DNA of 51,913 nt from DATFES01 sp035457725 (GCA_035457725.1 DATIBC010000112.1:1-51913), one strand, 5' to 3'; counted from the first letter of the stretch, positions 7,814 to 15,697 are shown. Made by a program: numbers and translations. The notes: generated by a model not told the origin, from the letters alone.

Positions 7814-8512
7814 CTAAAAAGGCTCCACCCACGGCCGCAGTTCGACCTCCCACGTCCAGGCGCTGCGGTGCTGGCGATGGATGTGGAGATACGTCGCGGC
7901 TATGGAATCGGGGTCAAGCATGCCGTCGGCACCGCGCGCCTGCGCGCGGGCGTCGCCCGGCTGGCGGATGCCGCCGTCGATGACGAAATGCGCGACGTGA
8001 ATGTTCTTTGGCGCCAACTCGCGCGCAAGGCTTTGCGCCAAGCCGCGCAGGCCGAACTTGCCCATGGCGAAGGACGATGAGTTGGCGTAGCCCTTGACGC
8101 TCGCCGACGCGCCGGTCAGCAGGATCGTGCCCGAGCCGCGCGCCAGCATCAGCCGCGCCGCCGCCTGGGCGACGAGGAAGCCGCCAAAACACGTGGTCGA
8201 AATCGCTTTCTCGATCTCGGCCGGGTCGAGATCGACGACGGGACCGCGCACGCGGCGGCTGGCGTTATAGACGACGATCTCGGGAATCCCGAGATCCTTG
8301 ACGAACGCATCGAAGATGCGCGCGACGTCGGCGGCTTGGCTGGCGTCGCCAGCATAGGCCCGACCATCGATATCGGCGATCAACGGCGACAGCTTGCCGA
8401 TGTTGCGGGCGGCGAGCCCGACGCGAATGCCCTCGCGCGCGAAAAGCCTGGCCAGCGCCGCGCTCAGCCCGGCGCCTGCGCCGACGATCAATGCAGAAGC
8501 GGATTCAGCCAT
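7814..8512 (-). CDS. SDR-fold protein with Phe in place of the catalytic Tyr
   Basis: A 232-aa short-chain dehydrogenase/reductase fold. The nucleotide-binding loop reads VGAGAGLSAALARLF, and YNAS replaces NNAG. At the active site the usual Tyr-x3-Lys is Phe-Ala-Met-Gly-Lys (SSSFAMGKFGLRG), confirmed in the bases at 8060-8085, so the general-base Tyr is missing. The protein may have lost dehydrogenase activity or use another residue; several SDR subfamilies carry this change. It converges on the hydratase gene 6 bases away and lies downstream of rho on the same strand. Confidence 0.87.
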   Translation of the reverse strand: MAESASALIVGAGAGLSAALARLFAREGIRVGLAARNIGKLSPLIADIDGRAYAGDASQAADVARIFDAFVKDLGIPEIVVYNASRRVRGPVVDLDPAEIEKAISTTCFGGFLVAQAAARLMLARGSGTILLTGASASVKGYANSSSFAMGKFGLRGLAQSLARELAPKNIHVAHFVIDGGIRQPGDARAQARGADGMLDPDSIAATYLHIHRQHRSAWTWEVELRPWVEPF

Positions 8513-8617
8513 CGTCCCGTCCGGTTATCGGCGCCTCGCGCGCCAAGCGGCGACGCTGGCACGAGCCGCCAGCGGGCGTCCAGTCACGTTGCCGGGAACG
8601 GCGCCGCCTCGGGCGGC

Positions 8618-9952
8618 TCAGGTGTTCATCGCCTGGAAGAACTCGGCGTTGGTTTTCGACTGCTTGAGCTTCTCGATCAGGAACTCCATCGCATCGACGA
8701 CGCCCATCGGCATCAGGATGCGCCGCAGCACCCACAGTTTCGCCATGACGTTCTTGTCGAGCAGCAACTCTTCCTTGCGGGTCCCAGATTTGGTGATGTC
8801 GATCGACGGGAAGGTGCGTTTGTCGGAGAGCTTGCGATCGAGGATAATTTCCGAATTTCCGGTGCCCTTGAACTCCTCGAAGATGACCTCGTCCATGCGG
8901 CTGCCGGTGTCGATGAGGCCGGTCGCGATGATGGTAAGGCTTCCGCCCTCTTCGATGTTGCGCGCCGCGCCGAAGAAGCGCTTGGGCCGCTGCAATGCGT
9001 TGGCGTCGACGCCGCCAGTCAACACCTTGCCCGACGACGGCACGACCGTATTGTAGGCTCGCGCCAGCCGGGTGATCGAATCCAACAAGATCACCACGTC
9101 GCGCTTGTGCTCGACCAGCCGCTTCGCCTTCTCGATCACCATCTCGGCCACTTGGACGTGGCGGCTCGCCGGCTCGTCGAAAGTTGATGAAATCACCTCG
9201 CCCTTGACCGAGCGGATCATGTCGGTGACCTCCTCGGGCCGCTCGTCGATGAGCAGCACGATGAGATAGACGTCCGGGTGGTTGTGCGCGATCGAGTGTG
9301 CGATGTTCTGCAGCATCACCGTCTTGCCGGTGCGCGGCGGCGCGATGATCAGCCCGCGCTGACCCTTGCCGAGCGGAGCGATCAGATCGACGATGCGGCA
9401 GGTGATATCGCGCTTCACCGGATGATTGGACTTACCGTCCTTGCCGTCCTTGCCGTCCTTGCCGTCCTTGGCCTCCTTGCCGCGAACCGGTTTATCGTCG
9501 TCGGTGATCTCGAGCTTGAGGCGCTGCTCGGGATATAACGGGGTAAGATTGTCGAAATTGATGCGGTGGCGTGCGACCTCGGGCTGATCGAAATTGATCG
9601 TCTTCACCATCGTCAAGGCGAAGTATCGCTCGCCGTCTTTGGGCGCGCGAATTTGCCCTTCGACCGTGTCGCCGGTCCGCAGGCCATAGCGGCGAAGAAT
9701 CTGCGGTCCGACGTAAATATCGTCAGGGCCGGGAAGGTAATTCGCCTCGGGGCTGCGCAAGAAGCCGAAGCCGTCCTGCAATATCTCCAGCGCGCCATCG
9801 CCGTAGATCGGCATGTCGTTGTCGGCCAGCCGTTTGAGGATGGCGAACATCATGTCCTGTTTGCGCAGGGCCGAGGCGTTCTCGATCTGCAATTCCTCGG
9901 CGAAGGCGAGCAGCTCGCCTGGGGATTTCTGTTTGAGTTCTTGGAGGTTCAT
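8618..9952 (-). CDS. rho: Transcription termination factor Rho
   Basis: Hexameric RNA-dependent ATPase that ends transcription. At 444 aa it carries every domain: the N-terminal helical domain (MNLQELKQKSPGELL), the RNA-binding cold-shock-like domain (LQDGFGFLRSPEANYLPG), Walker A in APPRTGKTVMLQNI, Walker B in VLLIDERPEEVTDM, and the Q/R loops near GGVDANALQRPKRFFGAARN. It is about 25 residues longer than E. coli Rho; part of the difference is a Lys/Asp/Gly insert just before KRDITCRIVD, encoded by a 9-base tandem repeat. The gene is preceded by a 365-base leader with a strong hairpin. The rho-hemJ-hemH-hemE order is typical near alphaproteobacterial origins. Confidence 0.98.
   Translation of the reverse strand: MNLQELKQKSPGELLAFAEELQIENASALRKQDMMFAILKRLADNDMPIYGDGALEILQDGFGFLRSPEANYLPGPDDIYVGPQILRRYGLRTGDTVEGQIRAPKDGERYFALTMVKTINFDQPEVARHRINFDNLTPLYPEQRLKLEITDDDKPVRGKEAKDGKDGKDGKDGKSNHPVKRDITCRIVDLIAPLGKGQRGLIIAPPRTGKTVMLQNIAHSIAHNHPDVYLIVLLIDERPEEVTDMIRSVKGEVISSTFDEPASRHVQVAEMVIEKAKRLVEHKRDVVILLDSITRLARAYNTVVPSSGKVLTGGVDANALQRPKRFFGAARNIEEGGSLTIIATGLIDTGSRMDEVIFEEFKGTGNSEIILDRKLSDKRTFPSIDITKSGTRKEELLLDKNVMAKLWVLRRILMPMGVVDAMEFLIEKLKQSKTNAEFFQAMNT
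9435..9479 (-). repeat. In-frame 9-base tandem repeat inside rho (KDG repeats)
   Basis: Four exact copies of CCGTCCTTG (plus strand, 9435-9470) followed by one degenerate copy (GCCTCCTTG, 9471-9479). They encode Lys-Asp-Gly repeats between the RNA-binding and ATPase domains of Rho. The unit is a multiple of three, so copy-number changes keep the frame. Confidence 0.9.
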
Positions 9953-9975
9953 TCGTCGCTACGATGGTTGGAGAG

Positions 9976-9995
9976 GCCGCGCCGCAAGGCGCGGC
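9976..9995 (-). promoter_or_regulatory. Perfect 8-bp stem-loop 23 bases upstream of the rho start
   Basis: Arms GCCGCGCC (9976-9983) and GGCGCGGC (9988-9995) are exact complements around a four-base loop, GCAA on the plus strand and TTGC on the rho-sense strand. It lies in the rho leader just before the start codon. It could affect rho translation or Rho loading; no function is shown. Confidence 0.5.
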
Positions 9996-10254
9996 TTGGC
10001 GAGAGGCACCCGGCGGCGATGCGGAGCCGACGCCGGTTCTTGGATGCGGCATGCGCGGAACTGTGATTCCGACCCGTCTTCGACAGGCCGCCGCCGCACC
10101 ATGCTTGCTATGCGCCAACCCCTTTGCCCGAGGCTCATGCTGGCCGCCGTTGCGGCGACCCGATCGGTTGTGGCGGAGATTGGCCGGCCAATCGTCGCCG
10201 GGCAGGAAACCCGGGTTGACCGTTCGGCGGCCCCTGGAAGGGTCCGCCAACAGT

Positions 10255-10283
10255 CAATTAATCAATAGCGGCCCCTAAGTCAA
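10255..10283 (-). promoter_or_regulatory. Candidate sigma-70 promoter of rho
   Basis: On the minus strand TTGACT (10283-10278) is followed after 17 bases by TAATTG (10260-10255), a good -35 and a weak -10, inside the AT-richest part of the region. This would give a leader of about 300 bases. The call rests on pattern only. Confidence 0.3.
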
Positions 10284-10317
10284 TTCCCCAATGGCAATGA
10301 ATGTTTCCTGCGAATTA

Positions 10318-10782
10318 TCAAAAAGGCTTGACGATGACCAGGACGACAATGGCGATCAGCAACAACGTCGGCGCCTCATTGGCGATCCGGTAGAAGCGCC
10401 GCGACCGCGCATTGCGATCGGCGGCGAAGTCCTTGCGCCATCGGGCGAAAACATGATGGAGCCAAGTCATTGCGGTGACACACACGAGCTTGGCATGCAG
10501 CCAGCCCTGAGCAAGGTCTTGGGCCGAGAGCAGCGCAAGTCCGAAGATCCACGTCGCGATCATCGCCGGGTTCATGATCGCCCGCAGCAGCCGGCGCTCC
10601 ATCACCTTGAGCGTCTCCGACCACTCGGAACCGGCTTTTGCGCCGCAGTGATAAACGAACAACCGCGGTAGATACAGCAGCCCGGCCATCCATGCGATCA
10701 CGGCGATGACATGGAGCGCCTTGATCCACGGGTAATGCCCGACGACGAAGTCGCTAAACGCGCGAGCGAGGTCGCCAGCCAT
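10318..10782 (-). CDS. hemJ: Protoporphyrinogen IX oxidase HemJ
   Basis: Membrane protein of 154 aa that oxidises protoporphyrinogen IX to protoporphyrin IX in haem synthesis. It has the HemJ signature: the conserved His in WIKALHVIAVIAWMAGLLYLP, then LPRLFVYH, HAKLVCVTAMTWLHH, a basic loop, FRIANE-like FYRIANEAPTLLL, and four hydrophobic segments. The ATG at 10782 lies 4 bases after the hemH stop with a GGGG-type ribosome site, so hemE-hemH-hemJ read as one transcript that puts three late haem steps together. Confidence 0.93.
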   Translation of the reverse strand: MAGDLARAFSDFVVGHYPWIKALHVIAVIAWMAGLLYLPRLFVYHCGAKAGSEWSETLKVMERRLLRAIMNPAMIATWIFGLALLSAQDLAQGWLHAKLVCVTAMTWLHHVFARWRKDFAADRNARSRRFYRIANEAPTLLLIAIVVLVIVKPF

Positions 10783-10786
10783 GCCA

Positions 10787-11815
10787 TCACCCCGCCATTG
10801 CGCAGCCGGTCCGCGAGGCCGGGCATAGCCGCGCGCCGCCACCGCTGCATATGCTTGGCGCTCGCTCGAGCGCGCCGCGCACGAGATCGGCAAGGCCGGC
10901 GATGAACGCTGGATGCGTGGCGACCGCAGGAACGCGCTCAAAACATGGCACGCCCGCCTGTTTCGCCCGTTCGCGGTACTCGATATCGAGTTCGACCAGC
11001 GTCTCGGAATGCTCGGACACGAAGGCGACCGGCACGACCACCGTCGGAACCCGCTCCCGGCCGGCGCGCTCGATTTCCTCCTCGGTCGATGGCCCAATCC
11101 ACTCGAGCGGCCCGACCCGGCTCTGGTAGCAGACCGCCCAATCGAGGTCCGCCCCTAGCTCGGTGACGACGGCGGCCGCCGTGCGTTCAACCTGCCAGCG
11201 ATAGGGATCGCCACGTTCGATTACCCGCTTGGGCAGGCCATGCGCGGAGAACAGCACGCGGGGCCGCCCGTGTTGGCTCGCGCGGGCGTGCGCGGGGCGG
11301 ACCAAGTCGGCGAGCGCGCGCACGAACCCGCGATCGTCCGGATAACAGCACACCGTGCGCGATGCGAGCGTGATCGCCGCGCGCCGTGCCGCGCGGTCCC
11401 AGTCGCGCCGTGACGACGCCGTGGTCGTCGTCGAGAACTGCGGATAAAGCGGCAACAGCACCAAATCATCGGGCGCGAATTCGGCGACCTGGCGCGCCGT
11501 CTCATCGCTCATCGGGCGCCAATAGCGCATGGCGATGAAAACTCGCACGCGACCGAGCGGCGCCAACGCCGCCTCGAGGCCGTAGGCCTGGGCCTCGGTA
11601 TTCGCCAATAGCGGCGAACCTCCGCCGAGCTTGGCGTAGATCGCTTCCGCCTTGGGTCCGCGCCGCCAGGCGATGAACTTGGCGAGCAGAAAGCGCAGCG
11701 GAGCCGGAACGCCGATGATCGCCGGGTCGTTAAACAAGTTGAATAGAAACGGCCGCACCGAAGCTGCCTGATCGGGGCCGCCAAGGTTGAACAGCACGAC
11801 GGCGATTTTACGCAT
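10787..11815 (-). CDS. hemH: Ferrochelatase
   Basis: Inserts Fe2+ into protoporphyrin IX, the last step of haem synthesis (342 aa, full length). Family landmarks: VVLFNLGGPDQ at the N-terminus, RYWRPMSDE, LLPLYPQFSTTTTAS, the catalytic His in LFSAHGLPKRVIE, CYQSRVGPLEWIGPS, and the catalytic Glu in AFVSEHSETLVELDIEY. The C-terminal tail has cysteines in SICSGGG and LCPASRTGC, which resemble the ligands of the [2Fe-2S] cluster known in some alphaproteobacterial ferrochelatases; the cluster is an inference. It starts 33 bases after hemE. Confidence 0.97.
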   Translation of the reverse strand: MRKIAVVLFNLGGPDQAASVRPFLFNLFNDPAIIGVPAPLRFLLAKFIAWRRGPKAEAIYAKLGGGSPLLANTEAQAYGLEAALAPLGRVRVFIAMRYWRPMSDETARQVAEFAPDDLVLLPLYPQFSTTTTASSRRDWDRAARRAAITLASRTVCCYPDDRGFVRALADLVRPAHARASQHGRPRVLFSAHGLPKRVIERGDPYRWQVERTAAAVVTELGADLDWAVCYQSRVGPLEWIGPSTEEEIERAGRERVPTVVVPVAFVSEHSETLVELDIEYRERAKQAGVPCFERVPAVATHPAFIAGLADLVRGALERAPSICSGGGARLCPASRTGCAMAG

Positions 11816-11848
11816 CGCGGCGCGGCGTTCGGGCGTAGCTAAGCGGAT

Positions 11849-12910
11849 TCATGCCCGCCATTTGTGGATAATTTCACACAACCGCATGACGTTCTCGACC
11901 GGCGTTTCCGGCAGGATGCCATGGCCGAGGTTGAACACGAACGGACCGCGGTTGAGCACATCGAGGATGCGGCGCGCCGCCCGTTCCATCGGCCGGCCGC
12001 CGACGACCAGCAAGATCGGATCGAGATTGCCCTGCACGGTTGCCGAGGGTTGCACCTCGCGCGCCACCCAATCGATCGGCACCGCGGTATCCAGGCTCAC
12101 CGCCTCCACGCCGGTCAATTCGGCGAAGTCGCGGTAATGCACGCCGGCGCCCCTGGGAAAGGCGATGATCGGCACCGCCGGGTGCCGTTGTCGGACGAAG
12201 GCGACGATCTCCTGGACCGGCCGCACGCACCAACGTTGAAACTCGCTGGCCGGCAGCACCCCCGCCCAGCTATCGAAAATCTGGATCGCCTCGGCGCCAG
12301 CTTTGATCTGCTCGACGAGATAGAGACCGGTGGCATCGATCAAAAGCTCGATCAGCCGGCCGAACGCTTCGGGCTCGCGATAAGCGAAGGCGCGAACCGA
12401 GGAGAGATCGCGGCTCGATCCACCTTCGACCATGTAGGCCGCGACGGTCCAGGGAGCGCCGGCGAAGCCGATCAGCGACGTATCGAGCGGCAAGGCGTGC
12501 GAAACCCGGCGCACGGTCTCGAACACTGGCTCGAGGCGCTGATCGAGTTCGTCGATCCGCGCGGCCAGCCGGTCAATGTCCGCCGCGGCTCTTACCGGAG
12601 ACAAAACCGGTCCTTCGCCCTCGCGAAACTCGACCTTCTGCCCGAGCGCATAAGGCACCATCAGGATGTCGGAAAACACGATCGCCGCGTCCATGGCGAA
12701 ACGGCGGATCGGCTGCAACGTGACCTCGCAGGCGAGTTCCGGCGTCAGGCAGAGATCGATGAAATCGCGTGCTTTGGCGCGAAGTTCCCGGTATTCGGGA
12801 AGGTAACGTCCCGCCTGGCGCATGAACCAAAATGGCGGTTCGGCGTGGACCTCGCCCCGCAACGCGCGGATGAAAGATTTGGCTTGGGCGAGCTCGGGAG
12901 CTTGTGGCAC
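11849..12910 (-). CDS. hemE: Uroporphyrinogen decarboxylase
   Basis: Decarboxylates uroporphyrinogen III to coproporphyrinogen III. The conserved start FWFMRQAGRYLPEYRELR (substrate Arg residues), the Asp-containing AIVFSDILMVPYALGQ, FAGAPWTVAAYM and FNLGHGILPETPVENV are all present. The start is uncertain. GTG at 12910 gives 353 aa, the family's usual length, but has no clear ribosome site. TTG at 12970 adds 20 Pro/Gly-rich residues. The only ATG with a good AAAGG site (12981) is out of frame with hemE by one base. First gene of a hemE-hemH-hemJ unit and immediate flank of the presumed origin. Confidence 0.95.
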   Translation of the reverse strand: MPQAPELAQAKSFIRALRGEVHAEPPFWFMRQAGRYLPEYRELRAKARDFIDLCLTPELACEVTLQPIRRFAMDAAIVFSDILMVPYALGQKVEFREGEGPVLSPVRAAADIDRLAARIDELDQRLEPVFETVRRVSHALPLDTSLIGFAGAPWTVAAYMVEGGSSRDLSSVRAFAYREPEAFGRLIELLIDATGLYLVEQIKAGAEAIQIFDSWAGVLPASEFQRWCVRPVQEIVAFVRQRHPAVPIIAFPRGAGVHYRDFAELTGVEAVSLDTAVPIDWVAREVQPSATVQGNLDPILLVVGGRPMERAARRILDVLNRGPFVFNLGHGILPETPVENVMRLCEIIHKWRA

Positions 12911-13359
12911 GGGGCGATTGGCGTGACGCTCGGTGGAGATGGGACCTGGACCAGGGCCAAGGCCCGGCAAGTTCGCTTCATACTACCTTTCTGAATTAGA
13001 ATCAGTAAGGATGAGGTAGTAGTGGATGCCTGTGGGACAGGAGAATTCTTCGCTGCCGGCCCGCCATTCACAGCGCGGATGGGAGCAGCGCAAAACTGGA
13101 AAAAACTGTGGGGTTCTTGTGGACCCCTACGGCAAACCATCGCCATTCCAACAGCAATCGCTGGGACAGATTTGACTGAAAAACGTGGCAAGACGAACAC
13201 CGCGCGTGGCATGCCGAGGACTCACAAACAGGGCGTAGAATTATGCAGATGTTGGAATCGGCGGCGGGGCCAAACGCATCGAGTGCACTTGTTTTGGCGG
13301 CTTGGGGATAAGCGGTCATCGATCCTCATGTTTCACACGAGCAGTCACGGCCTCGGTGG
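12911..13359. other. Candidate chromosomal replication origin (hemE-ppsR intergenic region)
   Basis: This 449-base non-coding stretch lies between divergent hemE and the PEP-synthase regulator gene (the RP001 homologue). That is the known position of the origin in Caulobacter and Rickettsia. The sequence has lower GC than its surroundings, an AT-rich dyad at 12981-13021, and DnaA-box-like nonamers: TGGGGATAA (13303-13311, one mismatch to TGTGGATAA) and weaker TGTGGACCC (13118-13126), TGTGGGGTT (13107-13115) and TGTGGGACA (13031-13039). Synteny is the main support; no cluster of perfect boxes is seen. Confidence 0.5.
12981..13021 (-). promoter_or_regulatory. Inverted repeat in the hemE leader covering a ribosome-binding site
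   Basis: TACTACCT (12981-12988) and AGGTAGTA (13014-13021) are exact reverse complements 25 bases apart, with a partial inner dyad (CTGA...TCAG). In a hemE transcript one arm contains the AAAGG-type ribosome site and runs into an ATG, so folding could hide it. In DNA the same dyad is in the AT-rich part of the presumed origin. Confidence 0.45.
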
Positions 13360-14181
13360 ATGAAGACCTTTCACTTGCATCTGGTCTCGGACGCAACCGG
13401 TGAAACGATCCATTCGGTCGCCCGCGCCTGTCTTGTTCAATACGAGGACGCGCAGGCGATCGAACACGCTTGGTCGATGGTGCGCTCGACACGCCAGCTG
13501 GAGCGCGTCGTCCAGGGTATCGGGGCGAACCCGGGCTTGGTGTTGTACACGCTGGTCGACGACAAGCTGCGCCGGGCGCTCGAGGACGCGTGCCGCGAGA
13601 TGCGTATTCCGTGTATCGCGGCGCTCGATCCCGTGATGATGGCGCTCGGGCAGTTCCTGCACTCCCGCACGCGCAACCTTCCCGGCCGCCAGCACGAGAT
13701 GGACGCCGAATATTTCGCGCGCATCGAAGCGATCAATTTCGTCATGGCGCACGACGACGGGCAGATGCTGCAGGACCTCGATGATGCCGACGTCGTCCTG
13801 GTCGGGGTTTCGCGCACCTCGAAGACACCGACATGCATCTACTTGGCCAATCGCGGCATCAAGGCGGCCAACGTGCCGATTGTCCCCGGATGTCCAGTGC
13901 CGTCGGAACTTGACGAGCTGGCGCGGCCGCTGATCGTCGGGCTGACGGTCGATCCTGCGTCGCTGGTTCAGGTGCGTCGCAATCGTCTTCGGCTGCTCAA
14001 TGAAAGCCGCGATACCGATTATACCGACGCCGATTCGGTCAGGGCCGAAGTGGCTGCGGCGCGCAAGCTGTTCACGCAACGCAGTTGGCCGGTTCTCGAT
14101 GTCTCGCGCCGATCGGTCGAGGAGACAGCGGCGTCGATCATGCAAATGTACATGGAGCGCAAAACGCAGGTGACGACATGA
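13360..14181 (+). CDS. ppsR: Pyruvate,phosphate dikinase/PEP synthase regulatory protein (DUF299)
   Basis: Bifunctional Ser/Thr kinase and pyrophosphorylase that switches PEP synthase or pyruvate phosphate dikinase off and on by phosphorylation. Full length at 273 aa. The N-terminus FHLHLVSDATGETIHSVA and the P-loop-like DVVLVGVSRTSKTPTCIYLA, followed by KAANVPIVPG, are diagnostic. This gene (RP001 in Rickettsia) conventionally marks one edge of the alphaproteobacterial origin. Its stop overlaps the start of maf by 4 bases (ATGA). Confidence 0.95.
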   Translation: MKTFHLHLVSDATGETIHSVARACLVQYEDAQAIEHAWSMVRSTRQLERVVQGIGANPGLVLYTLVDDKLRRALEDACREMRIPCIAALDPVMMALGQFLHSRTRNLPGRQHEMDAEYFARIEAINFVMAHDDGQMLQDLDDADVVLVGVSRTSKTPTCIYLANRGIKAANVPIVPGCPVPSELDELARPLIVGLTVDPASLVQVRRNRLRLLNESRDTDYTDADSVRAEVAAARKLFTQRSWPVLDVSRRSVEETAASIMQMYMERKTQVTT

Positions 14182-14822
14182 TCGGCCCAGCGCCGATTTC
14201 AGCCACCGTCGCGCCGCGCCCGCTGGCGCCGCCGGTCGTGCTTGCGTCGGCGAGCGACGTTCGGCGCAAGCTGCTCGAAAATGCCGGGGTCCCGGTCATC
14301 GTCGATCCTGGCCGTGCCGACGAGGAGGAAATCAAGCGCGCCATGCACGCCGATGGCGCGCCGGTCGAGGCGTGTGCCGAGCGTTTGGCCGAGATCAAGG
14401 CGCTCCGCGTGACCGGACGCCACCAGGGGGCGATCGTCCTGGGCGCCGACCAGATGCTGGAGTTGGATGGCGTGTGGTTCGACAAGCCGGCGGACCGCGA
14501 ACAGGCCGCCGAACAGCTCGCGGCTCTGGCCGGCAGGACCCACCGGTTGGTTTGCGCAGTGGCGGCGGTGCGCAACGGAGCGCGGATCTGGGGCCATGCG
14601 GCAAGCGCGCGGCTTACCATGCGGCCGCTGACGCGGCAGTTCATCGGCGCGTATCTGGCGGCGGCCGGCGATCAGGCGTTGCAATCGGTGGGCGCCTACC
14701 AGCTCGAGGGACTCGGCGCGCAGCTTTTCAGCCGGATCGAGGGCGACTACTTCACTGTTCTCGGATTGCCGCTCCTGCCAGTGCTGGCGTTCTTACGCGA
14801 GCATGGCGTCGTCATGGATTGA
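14178..14822 (+). CDS. maf: Maf family nucleotide pyrophosphatase
   Basis: Maf-like house-cleaning nucleoside triphosphate pyrophosphatase (214 aa). Landmarks: VVLASASDVRRKLLENAGV near the N-terminus, the acidic catalytic motif in IVLGADQMLELDG, SVGAYQLEGLGAQLF, and IEGDYFTVLGLPLLPVLAFL. The usual SASPRR loop is SASDVRR here, which points to a branch other than the dTTP/UTP enzymes; its exact nucleotide is not readable. ATGA overlap with ppsR; aroE begins 5 bases after its stop, indicating one transcript. Confidence 0.92.
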   Translation: MIGPAPISATVAPRPLAPPVVLASASDVRRKLLENAGVPVIVDPGRADEEEIKRAMHADGAPVEACAERLAEIKALRVTGRHQGAIVLGADQMLELDGVWFDKPADREQAAEQLAALAGRTHRLVCAVAAVRNGARIWGHAASARLTMRPLTRQFIGAYLAAAGDQALQSVGAYQLEGLGAQLFSRIEGDYFTVLGLPLLPVLAFLREHGVVMD

Positions 14823-14826
14823 AGCG

Positions 14827-15690
14827 ATGGCAAGACAGCCACGAACCATCAGCGGTGGCGCCAAACTGGCCGGGGTCATGGGATGGCCAGTCAGGCACTC
14901 GCGCTCGCCGCAATTGCACGGCTATTGGTTGGCCCGTCACGAAATCGACGGCGCATACGTGCCGTTGGCGGTGCCCGCCGATCGGTTCGAGGACGCATTT
15001 CGCGCGCTGGCGCCGCTGGGGTTCGCCGGCGTCAATCTGACCGTGCCGTACAAGGAGGCGGCGCTGAAATTGGTCGATGAGATCGACGACATCGCGCGGC
15101 GGATCGGCGCGATCAACACGGTCATCATTCGACCCGATGGACGCTACGAGGGGCGCAATACCGATGCCTACGGATTTCTCGAGAGCCTGCGGCACGACAC
15201 TCCGGCATACCGGCCGAACACCGGTCCAGCGGTCGTCATCGGCGCCGGCGGCGCCGCGCGGGCGATCGTCACCGCCTTGGTCGACCTCGACGTGCCCGAG
15301 ATCCGCGTCGTCAATCGCACATTGGAGCGTGCCGAGAGGCTGGCCTCGGAAATCGGCGGACCGACGCGGGCATGGGGTTGGGAGCGCGGCGCACGCGCCT
15401 TGGACGGCGCCGCGCTGCTGGTCAATTCGACCACCTTGGGCATGGCCGGTCAGCCGGCGCTCGATCTCGATCTCGCCCGGTTGCCGCCCGAAGCGACGGT
15501 CTTCGACATCGTCTACGTGCCGCTCGAAACGCCGTTGTTGGCGGCGGCGCGGCAGCGCGGCAACCACGTGGTCGACGGGCTTGGAATGCTGCTTCATCAA
15601 GGACGCCCGGGATTCCGGGCCTGGTTCGGCGTCGATCCCAAGGTCACGCCGGCGTTACGCGCGTACGTCGTATCGAGAATCGCCGCTTAG
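14827..15690 (+). CDS. aroE: Shikimate dehydrogenase (NADP+)
   Basis: Reduces 3-dehydroshikimate to shikimate in aromatic amino acid synthesis. 287 aa with GWPVRHSRSPQLHGYWL (shikimate site), the catalytic Lys in GVNLTVPYKEAAL, the Asp in NTDAYGF, the NADP-binding VIGAGGAARAIV, NRTLERAERLA (NADP-specific loop) and the C-terminal DGLGMLLHQG. An in-frame ATG at 14803 would overlap maf; the ATG at 14827 fits the family start better. It lies between maf and coaE, the standard alphaproteobacterial order. Confidence 0.95.
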   Translation: MARQPRTISGGAKLAGVMGWPVRHSRSPQLHGYWLARHEIDGAYVPLAVPADRFEDAFRALAPLGFAGVNLTVPYKEAALKLVDEIDDIARRIGAINTVIIRPDGRYEGRNTDAYGFLESLRHDTPAYRPNTGPAVVIGAGGAARAIVTALVDLDVPEIRVVNRTLERAERLASEIGGPTRAWGWERGARALDGAALLVNSTTLGMAGQPALDLDLARLPPEATVFDIVYVPLETPLLAAARQRGNHVVDGLGMLLHQGRPGFRAWFGVDPKVTPALRAYVVSRIAA

Positions 15691-15697
15691 CTCCCGG

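Larger units (their letters stand above)
9953..10317. other. rho leader / rho-hemJ intergenic region (365 bases)
   Basis: No convincing gene is present; the open frames are GC-driven. The region holds a hairpin close to the rho start and an AT-richer patch at about 10250-10320 that fits the rho promoter. hemJ ends at its right edge. A long leader in front of rho is expected where Rho represses itself by early termination, as known in E. coli; that is an inference here. Confidence 0.6.

Noticed and set aside
9435..9479. Short regular repeats as a possible CRISPR array
   Set aside because: Nine-base units are contiguous, in frame, and within the rho coding sequence; there are no spacers.
11863..11871. 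Exact DnaA-box consensus TGTGGATAA near hemH/hemE
   Set aside because: It lies inside the 3' end of hemE and encodes part of the conserved IIHKW tail, so the protein sequence explains it. A single site outside the gap is not evidence of an origin by itself.
13022..13363. 113-codon plus-strand frame in the hemE-ppsR gap
   Set aside because: Starts with GTG without a ribosome site, shows no family features, and overlaps the ppsR start. Better read as non-coding origin DNA.
13345..14145. 266-codon minus-strand open frame opposite ppsR
   Set aside because: Its translation is low-complexity Arg/Asp/His-rich, typical of the antisense of a GC-rich gene. ppsR on the plus strand is a clear family match.
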